64,000 nucleotides of DNA, from assembly GCA_963701675.1 (NCBI GenBank), contig OY969623.1, positions 8,494,001-8,558,000 on the forward strand, in the 5' to 3' direction. Position 1 is the first letter of the stretch, and every line of letters starts with the position of its first letter. The stretch comes from G963701675 sp963701675. GTDB lineage: Bacteria; Planctomycetota; Planctomycetia; Gemmatales; Gemmataceae. The notes under the pieces were generated by a model. That model was not told the DNA's origin. It worked only from the letters and a program-made list of their open reading frames with translations, and made no database searches. Shown in pieces: positions 36,731-45,919 of the stretch. The translations under genes and the position numbers were made by a program.

Positions 36731-37426
36731 TTAGCGCTTCTTGGCAACCACCACTTCAACGGGCACCCAGATGTCGCGGTTTTCAGATTGGATAACATCG
36801 AAGCCCGCCTCGACGAGGGCTTTGCCGACAAAGATGGGTCGACAATCCACAAAGTTCGGGAAGTGCTTATGGGTCCATTCGTACATGTGGAACACGGTGC
36901 CGTGCTTGCCTACTTTGGACATGCCGGCGACGGCGATTCGACCGCCTGAACGTAGAATTCGCTTACATTCACCGAGAAAAACAGGAATCTCCGGCGTGTC
37001 GAAAAGCTCCAAGGTGAAGCTCATGAAAATCGCATCGAGCATTCCGTCGCGGTAGGGAAGCTTCAACCCATCGCCACAAACCAACTCTGCACGGTCGGCC
37101 AAACCGGCGGTCGCCAGATTCTGTTCCGCGAGGTTCCGCATGCCCTCCGAAATATCGATTCCGTAAATCCTCCCGGTGGGTCCGACCGCTTTAGCCAAGG
37201 TGATCAGGCAATGGCCGGTGCCGAATCCGACTTCGAGGATTTTTTCTCCGGACTTCGCGGCCAACAAGTCCAGTGCCGCTTGCCGCACGGGGGCTTCGCT
37301 ATGGTCGGCCATGACGTCGTATATCTTGGCGATCTTGTCGTAGTAGTGTTTGGTTTCGGTTCGTGTGTTGAAGACTCGAAGGACGCCGGGTTGTGCCGGG
37401 TCCGTGCCAACCGCTGCCGGTGACAT
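36731..37426 (-). CDS. Class I SAM-dependent methyltransferase (UbiE-like)
   Basis: 231 residues with the SAM-binding motif ILEVGFGTGHCLITLA (about 75-90), acidic motif YGIDISEGM and the post-motif IFMSFTLELF. The fold matches UbiE/arsenite-methyltransferase-like enzymes. It lacks a substrate-specific signature, so the methyl acceptor is unknown. GGGGGAAAATGA precedes the ATG. It is flanked by pgi and glgX, with gaps of 23 and 26 bases, and is probably co-transcribed with them without an obvious pathway link. Confidence 0.85.
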   Translation of the reverse strand: MSPAAVGTDPAQPGVLRVFNTRTETKHYYDKIAKIYDVMADHSEAPVRQAALDLLAAKSGEKILEVGFGTGHCLITLAKAVGPTGRIYGIDISEGMRNLAEQNLATAGLADRAELVCGDGLKLPYRDGMLDAIFMSFTLELFDTPEIPVFLGECKRILRSGGRIAVAGMSKVGKHGTVFHMYEWTHKHFPNFVDCRPIFVGKALVEAGFDVIQSENRDIWVPVEVVVAKKR

Positions 37427-37449
37427 TCATTTTCCCCCGTCATTGAAGG

Positions 37450-39084
37450 TTACTGCTTTCCAAGTCTACGATATCGGCGGATAAGTGCGTTCGTTGAGGC
37501 GTCATGAACGAGAGCGGGTTCGATTTTCGGATCGAGTTCCGGGATGATGCGTTGGGCCAGCACCTTGCCGAGCTCGACGCCCCATTGATCAAAGGAATCG
37601 ATGGACCAAATGGCGCCCTGGGTGAACACACTGTGTTCGTAGAGTGCCACCAACTTACCTAATGTCGTCGGCGACAGCCGTTCCAATAGGATCGTGTTCG
37701 TCGGGCGGTTCCCCTCGAAAACTTTTTGCGGTACGAGCCAATCGGGTACTCCTTCTGCTTTAACTTGCTCGGCCGTTTTGCCGAACGCCAAGGCTTCGGT
37801 CTGGGCAAAAAGGTTTGCCATTAAGAGTCTGTGATGCTCGCCGCAGGGATTCAAGGGCTGCATGAAACCAATGAAGTCACACGGGATCAGTCGCGTTCCC
37901 TGGTGAATCAGCTGATAGAAGGAATGCTGCCCGTTCGTGCCCGGCTCGCCCCAATAAATCGGGCCGGTTGCATAATCGACGCGCGTACCGTCCACCGTCG
38001 TGTGTTTGCCGTTACTCTCCATGGTGAGTTGTTGCAAGTAAGCGGGAAACCGCTTCAGGTACTGATCATACGGCAAGACGGCGATGGTTTGTGCGCCGAA
38101 GAAATTGTTGTACCACACGGCCAAGAGTCCCAGAATCACCGGCAAGTTCTTGTCGAAGGGCGCCGTGCGAAAGTGCTCGTCCACGGCGTGAAATCCTGCA
38201 AGCATGGCGTGAAAATGAGCGGCGCCGATTGCCAGCATCGTCGACAAGCCAATGGCGGAGTCCATGGAATACCGGCCACCGACCCAATCCCAGAACCCGA
38301 ACATGTTCTTCGGGTCGATGCCGAACTCGATAACCTTGTCGCGGTTGGTGGACACGGCCACAAAGTGCTTGGCGACGGCCGTTTCATCCCGCAGCGCTGC
38401 CAGCAACCAGGCCCGGGCGGTGTGGGCGTTGGTCATCGTTTCCAGCGTCGTGAACGTTTTCGACGACACGATAAAGAGCGTCTCGCCGGCGTCCAAATCG
38501 CGCGTCGCCTCGGTAAAGTCGGTGCCGTCGATATTCGACACGAACCTAAAGGTCATACGGCGGTCGCTGTAGAATCGCAGTGCCTCGTAGGCCATCACGG
38601 GTCCGAGGTCGGAGCCGCCGATACCGATGTTGATCACATTGCGTATGGGCTTCTTCTTGTGGCCCTTCCAGACCTCGGAGCGCACCTTTTCGGCGAACTC
38701 GGCCATGCGCTCGAGGACCTCGTGAACTTCTGGAACCACATCGCAGCCGTCCACGACGATTTTCTGTCCTTTAGGCGCGCGCAATGCGACATGAAGTACA
38801 GCACGGTTCTCGGTGACATTGATTTTGTCGCCCCGAAACATGGCGTCGATGCGTTCACGCAGCCCTGACTGGTCGGCGAGTGCAAGCAGGAGACGCAACG
38901 TCTCGTCGGTGATCCGATTTTTCGAGAAGTCCATGTAGACGCCAGCGCCCTCGACTGTGAATCGTTCGACGCGTCTTGGGTCTTCCGCAAACAATTGCCG
39001 CAAATGGAGATCACGAATCTTCTGGTAGTGACTGTGGAGCGCGTTCCACGCCGGGCGCTGCGTCAGCGGCATTAGGTCCTTCAT
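37450..39084 (-). CDS. pgi: Glucose-6-phosphate isomerase
   Basis: 544 residues interconverting glucose 6-phosphate and fructose 6-phosphate. Family segments include NIGIGGSDLGPVMAYEAL, VSSKTFTTLETM, GGRYSMDSAIGLS and the C-terminal NSFDQWGVELGK-like SIDSFDQWGVELGKVLA. The open frame runs to 39339, but ATG 39084 (MKDLMPLTQ) is the family start and has AGAAGG upstream; the extra 85 codons would lie inside zwf. The gap to zwf is 16 bases, so the two branch-point enzymes of glucose 6-phosphate are co-transcribed. Confidence 0.95.
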   Translation of the reverse strand: MKDLMPLTQRPAWNALHSHYQKIRDLHLRQLFAEDPRRVERFTVEGAGVYMDFSKNRITDETLRLLLALADQSGLRERIDAMFRGDKINVTENRAVLHVALRAPKGQKIVVDGCDVVPEVHEVLERMAEFAEKVRSEVWKGHKKKPIRNVINIGIGGSDLGPVMAYEALRFYSDRRMTFRFVSNIDGTDFTEATRDLDAGETLFIVSSKTFTTLETMTNAHTARAWLLAALRDETAVAKHFVAVSTNRDKVIEFGIDPKNMFGFWDWVGGRYSMDSAIGLSTMLAIGAAHFHAMLAGFHAVDEHFRTAPFDKNLPVILGLLAVWYNNFFGAQTIAVLPYDQYLKRFPAYLQQLTMESNGKHTTVDGTRVDYATGPIYWGEPGTNGQHSFYQLIHQGTRLIPCDFIGFMQPLNPCGEHHRLLMANLFAQTEALAFGKTAEQVKAEGVPDWLVPQKVFEGNRPTNTILLERLSPTTLGKLVALYEHSVFTQGAIWSIDSFDQWGVELGKVLAQRIIPELDPKIEPALVHDASTNALIRRYRRLGKQ

Positions 39085-39100
39085 ATCGTCACCTTCTGAT

Positions 39101-40495
39101 TCATCGTTTCGCACCAGATGCCACCGGATCGTGCCACGTTTCGCCTTCGGGAAGCAAGCCGTTTGCCTGCTCCGGGCCCCAGGTTCCTTGTGCATACTCG
39201 TGGACGGGGGGCGGTTCGTGCAACACCGGGTCGACGATTGACCAACCAGCCTCCACCGTGTCCTGTCGGGCGAACAGCGCGGATTCGCCGTTAAGCGCGG
39301 CGCCGAGAAGCCGCTCGTACGGTTCGACGCTTTCGGCATCGTGTTCGGTCAGCGTAAGCTCGACGTTCTGGCCCACCATCGCTTCGCCTGGTTTCTTGTC
39401 ACGGGCGCCGATGGCAATGACTTCCTCCGGGCTGAGTCGAAAGCGGACATAATTTCTTGCCTGAACGACCTCCCGGTCGGCAAAAGTCCGCTGTGGCGGG
39501 CGATGAAAGCGAACGATGACCTCCGTGCACGTGACCGGAAGGCACTTGCCCGCGCGGATATAGAATGGCACCCCGCCCCAGCGCCACGAATCAATGGAGA
39601 GCCGCACCGCCGCGAAAGTCTCGACCTGCGAGTTCGGTGCAACGCCCTCTTCCTTCCGGTAACCACGAAATTGACCGCGAACCACATCGCCTGGTCGCAA
39701 TGGCTGGATGGCACGGAGGACTTTTGCCTTTTCGTCGCGGATGCCGTCCATTGAGCCGCAGCCCGGTGGTTCCATTGCTAACGTGGCGAGAACTTGAAGC
39801 AGGTGATTCTGAATCACGTCGCGGATTGCGCCGGCTTCCTCGTAGAACTTGCCACGGCCTTCGACACCGAAAGTCTCGGCCATGGTGATCTGCACACTCT
39901 TTACATAGTTCCGATTCCAGGCCGGCTCGAGCATGATGTTGGCGAAGCGAAAGAACACGAGATTAAGCACGGTCTCCTTGCCGAGATAGTGGTCGATACG
40001 AAATATCGAACGCTCATCGAAGAACTGGTGAAGGATTCGGCTCAATTCGCGCGCGGACAACAAATCCCGGCCGAACGGCTTTTCTACCACGACGCGGGCG
40101 CTCTCGGCACAGCTGGACTTGGCGAGCCCTTCGGCCACGGTCGCAAACATGCTGGGTGGAATGGCTAGATAATGCAACGGCCTTGAGTCACTGCCGAGGA
40201 CTTTCCGCAACGACGCGAACGTCGCGGCATCACGGTAATCACCGTCTACGTATCGCAACAACGAAGACAGTTTGGCAAACGCCGTTGGATCAACCCCACC
40301 GCCGTGCTCGGTGATGCTCTCACGGGCTCGATTGAGGAGTTGTTCGAGATTCCATCCCGACCGCGCGACTCCGACAACCGGGACGTTAAGAGTTCCCCGT
40401 CGCACCATCGACTGGAGGGACGGGAAGATCTTCTTGTAGGCCAAATCGCCCGACGCTCCGAAAAACACGAGTGCATCGGAATGCGGCGCTGCCAT
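39101..40495 (-). CDS. zwf: Glucose-6-phosphate 1-dehydrogenase
   Basis: 464 residues. It oxidises glucose 6-phosphate to 6-phosphogluconolactone and opens the oxidative pentose phosphate pathway. Visible are the dinucleotide motif FFGASGDLAYKK (about 11-22) and the active-site RIDHYLGKE (about 168-176). GAGGAA lies just before the ATG. It is slightly shorter than the usual 480-510 residues but contains the full C-terminal domain ending in a basic tail. It sits between pgi and the phosphatase gene on the same strand. Confidence 0.95.
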   Translation of the reverse strand: MAAPHSDALVFFGASGDLAYKKIFPSLQSMVRRGTLNVPVVGVARSGWNLEQLLNRARESITEHGGGVDPTAFAKLSSLLRYVDGDYRDAATFASLRKVLGSDSRPLHYLAIPPSMFATVAEGLAKSSCAESARVVVEKPFGRDLLSARELSRILHQFFDERSIFRIDHYLGKETVLNLVFFRFANIMLEPAWNRNYVKSVQITMAETFGVEGRGKFYEEAGAIRDVIQNHLLQVLATLAMEPPGCGSMDGIRDEKAKVLRAIQPLRPGDVVRGQFRGYRKEEGVAPNSQVETFAAVRLSIDSWRWGGVPFYIRAGKCLPVTCTEVIVRFHRPPQRTFADREVVQARNYVRFRLSPEEVIAIGARDKKPGEAMVGQNVELTLTEHDAESVEPYERLLGAALNGESALFARQDTVEAGWSIVDPVLHEPPPVHEYAQGTWGPEQANGLLPEGETWHDPVASGAKR

Positions 40496-40510
40496 TAAGT
40501 TCCTCGCAGT

Positions 40511-41119
40511 CTACTTTGCAACGTGCCGATCATCGTTCCAAATTCGTACCACCGGCTCCGTGAGGTTGTGATGCTCGTAGCCGAGAATGCTCAGGCTTGC
40601 GGTGCTGAGCACGAAGTAGCGCCCGGCGGCGGCTTCGAGACCAAGCCAGCGAGCGGTCAGCACTCGAAGGAAATGCGCGCTCGAGAATACCAGAACATTG
40701 CCGTCGACACGTCGCACTCGGCCAATGACGCGATCGGCTCGTGCCGAGATTTCCGGGAGCGTTTCACCTCCCGGCGAGCCGTCACGAAAGAGTAACCAAT
40801 GCGGTCGTTGCCGGTGGATTTCGGCCGTGCGCATTCCTTCGTAATCGCCGTAATTCCATTCCACGAGATCGGCGTCGACCGTCGCGACTGAGGCAAAGCC
40901 CGCCAAATCGCACGTGCGGCGAGCACGTTGAAGCGGGCTGGAAAATACCTTCTCAAAGGTGAGGGCCTTCAAGCGCTCGCCCATCGCAACGGCGTTGCGC
41001 TCACCGCGCTCGGTGAGCGGCAAGTCGGTCAAGCCGGTGTGCTGACCCGTAAGAGTCCATGCCGTTTCGCCGTGTCGCGCGAGATACAAGAGCGGCGTTG
41101 TCTTTTCCATCTTCATCAT
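40511..41119 (-). CDS. Histidine phosphatase family protein (phosphoglycerate mutase-like)
   Basis: About 202 residues with the catalytic RHGET near the N-terminus (LYLARHGETAWT), the second-half VFSSPLQRA and EWNYGDYEG motifs, and FSSAHFLRVLTARWLG with the second His. It is a broad-specificity phosphatase or cofactor-dependent mutase; substrate unknown. The open frame reaches 41182, but ATG 41119 overlaps the stop of the upstream gene as ATGA, which favours coupled translation; ATGs at 41116 and 41110 are alternatives. It is downstream of the DUF3052 gene and upstream of zwf. Confidence 0.85.
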   Translation of the reverse strand: MMKMEKTTPLLYLARHGETAWTLTGQHTGLTDLPLTERGERNAVAMGERLKALTFEKVFSSPLQRARRTCDLAGFASVATVDADLVEWNYGDYEGMRTAEIHRQRPHWLLFRDGSPGGETLPEISARADRVIGRVRRVDGNVLVFSSAHFLRVLTARWLGLEAAAGRYFVLSTASLSILGYEHHNLTEPVVRIWNDDRHVAK

Positions 41120-41907
41120 CGTGGCGTGCGCTCGGACCTTCGTGCAAACTTCAGCCCGGACCATGTCGCGTCCACCGCACACACTTTGTAGTCAACCAAT
41201 CCTGCGGCGAGGCCCATCTTGCGGACATCGGCTTCACCGACGTCGGCGGCGAGCGCCGAGGCCTTCTTCGGCCAAATAATCCATAATCCGCCCGGGCTGA
41301 TCTTCGCCGCCATGGTGTCGATTTTCTTCTCCAGTTCTCGGCGCGATCGAATAAACCATAGCGTGAGATCGGCTTTGCCGTTGCGGCTCATTACCAGCTT
41401 GGCGTCGGCGGGAAGTTCGCCAAGCGTGTCGGCGAAATCAGGCGGCGCGCCGATAAGTGCTACCAACGAATTCGGTTTGATCCCGAGCTTTTTGGGCAGG
41501 GGAGTGCCGGAGTAACCTTCAAACACCGACGTCGGCACCCGTGGCTCAGTCGGCGGATGCGCGATGGCATGTTTCAACGCGCTGCGAATTCGACTCCATG
41601 TCGTGTACTGAGCGTCCGGCAGGACTTGCTGAATGGGCGCCACCTTTTCCGGTTCGCCGTCGACAAACAACAGCGGAATGTGCCGGCTTGATTTATACTG
41701 CCGAAGGGCCAGCGCGATCTCGCGTCCATGCGACGGAATGCGATTCAGGTCGATGACCACGGCCGTCGGTGGGTCCGCACGCAATTGCTTGAGCGCCTCT
41801 GGGCTGTTCAACGGCGCTCGGTCAACGACGTATCCCGCCGACTGCAGTAACTGGGCCTTTTTTTCGGCCTCTTGAACGTTCCAATGCACCAAGCGCACGC
41901 GATGCAT
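41116..41907 (-). CDS. Receiver-like domain plus DUF3052 protein
   Basis: 263 residues in two parts. Residues 1-120 resemble a receiver fold (VRLVHWNVQEAEKKAQLL; ADPPTAVVIDLNRIPSHGREIALALRQ; IPLLFVDGE), with an Asp in the VVIDLNR strand. Residues about 125-260 match DUF3052 (GYSGTPLPKKLGIKP; LTLWFIRSRRELEKKI; GGLWIIWPKKAS; GLVDYKVCAVDATWSGLKF), a small family of unknown function. GGAG lies 7 bases upstream. The stop overlaps the next gene's ATG, implying co-translation with the phosphatase. Regulation by phosphorylation is possible but not shown. Confidence 0.75.
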   Translation of the reverse strand: MHRVRLVHWNVQEAEKKAQLLQSAGYVVDRAPLNSPEALKQLRADPPTAVVIDLNRIPSHGREIALALRQYKSSRHIPLLFVDGEPEKVAPIQQVLPDAQYTTWSRIRSALKHAIAHPPTEPRVPTSVFEGYSGTPLPKKLGIKPNSLVALIGAPPDFADTLGELPADAKLVMSRNGKADLTLWFIRSRRELEKKIDTMAAKISPGGLWIIWPKKASALAADVGEADVRKMGLAAGLVDYKVCAVDATWSGLKFARRSERTPR

Positions 41908-41950
41908 ACATCATCTCCAGAGTCATGTTCATCTTAGGGAGTTTACGAAG

Positions 41951-43249
41951 ATGACGAGTCCCTGTGCCGTAGCCAACCATCCATCGCAGGTCAGCATTTT
42001 CGGCTCATCCGAACCCCGCTCCGAAGGGACGGCAGTGGCGCAATATCACACCACGTGCTGCATCGTCGGTGGCGGCCCGGCCGGCGTGATGCTGGCGTTG
42101 CTGTTGGCTCGGAAGAATGTCCCGGTCCTCTTACTCGAGGCACACAAGGATTTCGATCGCGAGTTTCGCGGCGACACGTTGCATCCGTCCGTGTTGGAAA
42201 TCTTAGACCAACTTGGTCTTGCCGAACCACTGCATCGGCTGCCGCATTCCAAGCTTCAGGCCGCCACGATCGAGGCTGCCGATGGTCCGTTTACACCTAT
42301 CGACTTTCGGCGGCTCCATACCCGATTTCCGTACATCATGCTCATTTCTCAAGCGCGGTTCCTTGACTTCATCACCGATCATGCCAAAACTCTTCCGTGT
42401 TTTCGAGTCGTCATGGGCGCTAACGTTCAACGACTTATCGAGGAGGACGGCGTCGTTCGCGGCGTTCGTTTTCGGGATGACGACGGCTGGCACGAGGTAC
42501 GAGCCGAGCTGACCGTGGGCGCCGATGGACGGTTCTCGCGAATGCGGCATCTCGCCGGCTTTGAGCCGGTCAAGACTTCCCCTCCCATGGACGTGGCCTG
42601 GTTTCGCTTGCCGCACCTTCCGGGCGAAGCGACGGTAGAGGGCGGTCTGTTCGGGAAGCTCGGCCGCGGCCGTGGTCTGGTGAAGTTTGATCGCAACGAT
42701 TACTGGCAGGTCGGTTACATCTTCCCGAAAGGTCAGTTTCAGCTGCTGCGGGCGGCCGGCCTTCCTGCCTTCCGTCGTTCGGTTGCCGATTTCGAGCCAA
42801 GCATCGCTCGACACATGGACTCCATAACGGACTGGCGCCAGGTTTCTCTCTTGTCGGTGGAATCGAGCCGTTGCCGCCGCTGGTATAAACGCGGGCTGTT
42901 GCTTATCGGCGACGCGGCTCATGTCATGTCCCCGGTGGGAGGCGTCGGAATAAACTATGCGATCCAGGACGCGGTTGTTGCCGCCAATGTCCTCACGAAA
43001 CCGTTGCTTGCCGGCCAGGTCCGCATTGCCGACCTGGCCGAAGTTCAGCGCCGCCGGCAATGGCCGACTCGTGTAATTCAAGCCGTCCAGGCATTTATTC
43101 AGAAGAACGTCATCGCGAACGCACTGCGCTCGCAAGATGTCGTGCGAATTCCACGCTTTGTTCGCTGGTTGGCCCGAATTCCCGGACTGCGTAACATACC
43201 CAGCCGCGTGATCGGATTTGGTGTGAAACGGGTTCGCATCGACGAGTAA
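41951..43249 (+). CDS. FAD-dependent monooxygenase (UbiH/PHBH fold)
   Basis: 432 residues. The FAD-binding dinucleotide motif CCIVGGGPAGVMLA lies near residue 36, a GADGRFSRMR motif near 190 and the second FAD motif GDAAHVMSPVGGVGINYA near 320, as in p-hydroxybenzoate hydroxylase-fold monooxygenases. It probably hydroxylates an aromatic or polyketide-like compound using NAD(P)H; the substrate is unknown. Start ATG 41951 is assumed; a GTG at 42034 just before the Rossmann motif would remove a 28-residue tail without known function. It stands 43 bases from the divergent DUF3052 gene. Confidence 0.87.
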   Translation: MTSPCAVANHPSQVSIFGSSEPRSEGTAVAQYHTTCCIVGGGPAGVMLALLLARKNVPVLLLEAHKDFDREFRGDTLHPSVLEILDQLGLAEPLHRLPHSKLQAATIEAADGPFTPIDFRRLHTRFPYIMLISQARFLDFITDHAKTLPCFRVVMGANVQRLIEEDGVVRGVRFRDDDGWHEVRAELTVGADGRFSRMRHLAGFEPVKTSPPMDVAWFRLPHLPGEATVEGGLFGKLGRGRGLVKFDRNDYWQVGYIFPKGQFQLLRAAGLPAFRRSVADFEPSIARHMDSITDWRQVSLLSVESSRCRRWYKRGLLLIGDAAHVMSPVGGVGINYAIQDAVVAANVLTKPLLAGQVRIADLAEVQRRRQWPTRVIQAVQAFIQKNVIANALRSQDVVRIPRFVRWLARIPGLRNIPSRVIGFGVKRVRIDE

Positions 43250-43274
43250 CACATCCAGTAGAAAGGATTCCCTT

Positions 43275-44154
43275 ATGTTCCCGAGCCGGCGACAGTTCAT
43301 GCAGGCAGGTGCGCTTCTGGCATGTGGGACTCATGCTCACGCCATCGATCCGGTGCAGCGAAACGGCCGCTCACACATTCGGCTGAGCATTGCCGCGTAC
43401 AGCTATCGGAAGTACCTCGACTCGAAAAACCCGACGATGAATTTGGACGACTTCATCGACAGTGCGGCGGAGATGGACGTCGACGCCGTGGAACTAACGG
43501 CCTACTACTTCGCGCACCACACCAGAGTACCTGGCGCACCTCAAGGGCAGGTGCACCCGGCTCGGTCTCGATGTCAGCGGAACCGCGGTCGGCAACAACT
43601 TCTGCGTGGCCGATGCCGAGAAATTGAAATCGGAAATCGCCAAGGTGAAAGAGTGGATCGAACATTCATCAAGTCTCGGCGCAAAGACACTCCGGATCTT
43701 CGCCGGCAGTGTCGACAAAGGCGATACCGCGGCCAATGCGAGAGCCCGATGTATCGACGCGATTCACACTGCCTGTGACCACGCCGCGAAATTCGGCGTG
43801 TTTCTTGCCTTGGAAAACCACGGTGGGATAACCGCCGATGTCGACGAGATGTTGGCGCTCGTAACATCCATCAAGCACGATTTCTTCGGCGTCAACTGGG
43901 ACACTGCCCATTTTCATAGTGCTGATCCATACGCGGATCTAAAGACGTTGGCGCCGTATGCAATCAATGCCCAGATCAAAACTGAGTTGCAACGCAAGGG
44001 AGCGAAGAAGGAGCCCGCGGACATGGAACGGCTAATTGGTATTCTGAGAGCGTCGGGATATCGCGGATATGTTGCGCTGGAATATGAGGCCGACGAGGAA
44101 CCGAAAACCGCCGTCCCTCGCCACGTGGCCGCCCTGAAGAAATGGATGGGGTAA
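43275..44154 (+). CDS. Tat-exported TIM-barrel sugar isomerase/epimerase-like protein (single frameshift near 43515)
   Basis: About 292 residues when one extra base in the CGCACCACACC stretch near 43512-43521 is discounted. The first frame gives a twin-arginine signal (SRRQFMQAGALLA) and AVELTAYYFA; the next continues TTPEYLAHLKGRCTRLGLD and runs through FLALENHGGI, FGVNWDTAHF and YVALEYEADEE, characteristic of the xylose isomerase-like TIM barrel (AP endonuclease family 2). Glu, Asp and His metal ligands appear kept. GAAAGGA precedes the ATG. Such exported proteins are abundant in planctomycetes; the substrate is unknown. pyrC follows after 14 bases. Confidence 0.82.
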
Positions 44155-44168
44155 GTCGTTTCGAAGCG

Positions 44169-45464
44169 ATGAACACGATACGCATAACCAACGGCCGCGT
44201 GATCGACGCCGCTCAGACGCTCGACCAGGTTACGGACTTGTGGATTCGCGGCGAACGGATCGTCGGTATCGGCGCGCAGCCGCAACTTCAGGCCACGCGC
44301 ACCATCGATGCGTCCGGCAAAATTGTGTGCCCCGGATTGATCGATATGCACGTGCACTTGCGCGAACCGGGACGTGAAGAGGATGAAACGATTGCGACCG
44401 GCACGGCAGCAGCATTGGCCGGGGGTGTCACGTCGGTGGCGTGCATGCCGAACACCGAACCCGCGATCGATAGCCAGGCTGCCGCGGAGTTCGTTTATCT
44501 TCAGGCCGAGCGCGCCGGCAATGCCAACGTGTTTCCCATCGGCGCCATCACCAAAGGACGGCAAGGGCAGGAGCTCGCGGAGATCGGCGGTCTGGTGGAA
44601 GGCGGCGCCGTCGCTTTCACCGACGACGGCTCGCCGGTTGTAAGTGCCGAAATCATGCGTCGAGCACTCGAGTATTGCCGAATGTTCGACAAAGCAGTGC
44701 TTAGCCATGCCGAGGATTTGGACCTGACACGCGGCGGCGTCATGAACGAAGGTTTTGAGAGCATGCGCCTCGGCCTCCGCGGAATGCCCGCCGCCGCCGA
44801 AGAAGTCATGGTCCACCGCGACATCACCTTGGCCGAGATGACCGGTGGCCGCCTGCACATCCTTCACGTTTCGACCGCGGGCAGTGTCGATCTCATTCGG
44901 CGAGCGAAGCGGCGTGGCGTGCGCGTGACCGGCGAAGCGTGCCCCCACCACTTCACGTTGACCGACCGCTGCCTTCGTACGTTCGACAGTAACTTCAAAA
45001 TGGCGCCGCCGCTCCGGACGGCTGCGGATGTGGATGCCATTATCGAAGGCCTGAAAGACGGCACTTTGGACGTGATCGCCACGGATCACGCACCCCACGC
45101 CCCGGAAAAGAAAATGCGCGAACTGGATCAAGCGCCCAACGGCATTATCGGCCTGGAGACTTTATTGCCGATCTGTGTCCTACGTTTGATCGAGCCCGGC
45201 CACTTGACCTGGCCGCAACTCATCGAGAAACTCACCGTCAACCCCGCCCGTGTCTTGGGCATCGACCGCGGCACGCTAAAGCCCGAGGCCGATGCCGACG
45301 TGTTGATCATCGACCCCATCACCGAGTGGACCATCGACGCGGCCCAGTTCAAATCGAAGAGTCGAAACTCACCGTTCGTCGGCTGGAAGGTCCGCGGCCG
45401 GGCGCACACGGTTATTACGAGCGGCGAGGTGCGGGGTCTGGACGAGGTTGCCAATGGAAAATGA
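44169..45464 (+). CDS. pyrC: Dihydroorotase, class I
   Basis: 431 residues catalysing the reversible cyclisation of carbamoyl aspartate to dihydroorotate in pyrimidine synthesis. Metal-binding DMHVHLREPG lies near residue 58, GEACPHHFTLTD near 257 and the catalytic DHAPH near 300; NPARVLGID is the usual C-terminal motif. ATG 44169 (MNTIRITNGRVID) matches the family start; an in-frame ATG at 44142 would overlap the preceding gene by 13 bases. An 18-base perfect palindrome lies 30 bases after the stop. Confidence 0.93.
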   Translation: MNTIRITNGRVIDAAQTLDQVTDLWIRGERIVGIGAQPQLQATRTIDASGKIVCPGLIDMHVHLREPGREEDETIATGTAAALAGGVTSVACMPNTEPAIDSQAAAEFVYLQAERAGNANVFPIGAITKGRQGQELAEIGGLVEGGAVAFTDDGSPVVSAEIMRRALEYCRMFDKAVLSHAEDLDLTRGGVMNEGFESMRLGLRGMPAAAEEVMVHRDITLAEMTGGRLHILHVSTAGSVDLIRRAKRRGVRVTGEACPHHFTLTDRCLRTFDSNFKMAPPLRTAADVDAIIEGLKDGTLDVIATDHAPHAPEKKMRELDQAPNGIIGLETLLPICVLRLIEPGHLTWPQLIEKLTVNPARVLGIDRGTLKPEADADVLIIDPITEWTIDAAQFKSKSRNSPFVGWKVRGRAHTVITSGEVRGLDEVANGK

Positions 45465-45494
45465 TCTAATCGAGCGCCGGCGCGGGCTCACCGC

Positions 45495-45512
45495 GGGGTG
45501 AAATTTCACCCC
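45495..45512. repeat. 18-base perfect palindrome
   Basis: GGGGTGAAATTTCACCCC is fully self-complementary without a loop. It lies between pyrC and the broken ORF that ends at 45506 on the other strand and overlaps that ORF's stop. It could act as a protein-binding site or mark an insertion boundary. Confidence 0.6.
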
Positions 45513-45919
45513 ACCAACGCCCGGCACTCCAGCCCCTCGCGCTGAAACCGCCCCAGCAGTTCCACCTGCTCCTTCTCATCGCGACATGTGACCATCACAA
45601 GGAACTGCTCCGGAAACGGCGGCACCGCCTTAGGGTCGGGAGCCGGCGCACAGCAGCCGGCGGACGTTGATTGCCATAGGGCTTCTAGTTCCGGCGATGG
45701 CGCTTGCGTTAGTTCGCGCAGGCGGTCGTGGATTTGTTCTTGCGTCTCGGCCAGTTCCGCCAGCGGATCGAGGCTCAGGAGCAACGTGCGGGCTTCGTCG
45801 TCGGTGAGGTCGAGGGGGAAAACAAAGGGGTCGGGAGTCTTTATGGGTCTTTCGCCGGACGCCCTCGCGGCCGTAGCGTCGATTCCAAGTGGAGACGCCG
45901 CGCCGTCCGCTCCGTCCAT
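45506..45919 (-). pseudogene. 3' remnant of a gene interrupted by the RAYT/REP unit
   Basis: The open frame of 137 codons begins inside the 3' end of the transposase gene, crosses the REP copy (read as KTPDPFVF) and then looks like a natural protein: DLTDDEARTLLLSLDPLAEL to the C-terminal FLVMVTCRDEKEQVELLGRF. The natural part is roughly 45506-45818. The LLxxLDPLAxLAE and VTCRDExEQVELL segments recall the C-terminal parts of planctomycete ParB-like, DNA-modification-associated proteins, but this is from memory and uncertain. No start or ribosome site belongs to it, so it is read as a truncated gene. Confidence 0.5.
45819..45842 (+). repeat. REP copy 1, at the 3' end of the RAYT gene
   Basis: A 24-base sequence with core AAAGGGGTCGGGAGTCTTT. 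The RAYT stop codon lies at 45841-45843, so the repeat directly overlaps the end of the gene. It is in inverted orientation to copy 2 at 46555 and identical to both arms of the REPIN at 47617. Confidence 0.85.

Noticed and set aside
37831..38868. 345-codon plus-strand frame opposite pgi
   Set aside because: Antisense to conserved glucose-6-phosphate isomerase sequence without any motif of its own.
42203..45131. Long antisense frames (42203-43300 and 43914-45131)
   Set aside because: They mirror the FAD monooxygenase and dihydroorotase genes, both supported by catalytic motifs.
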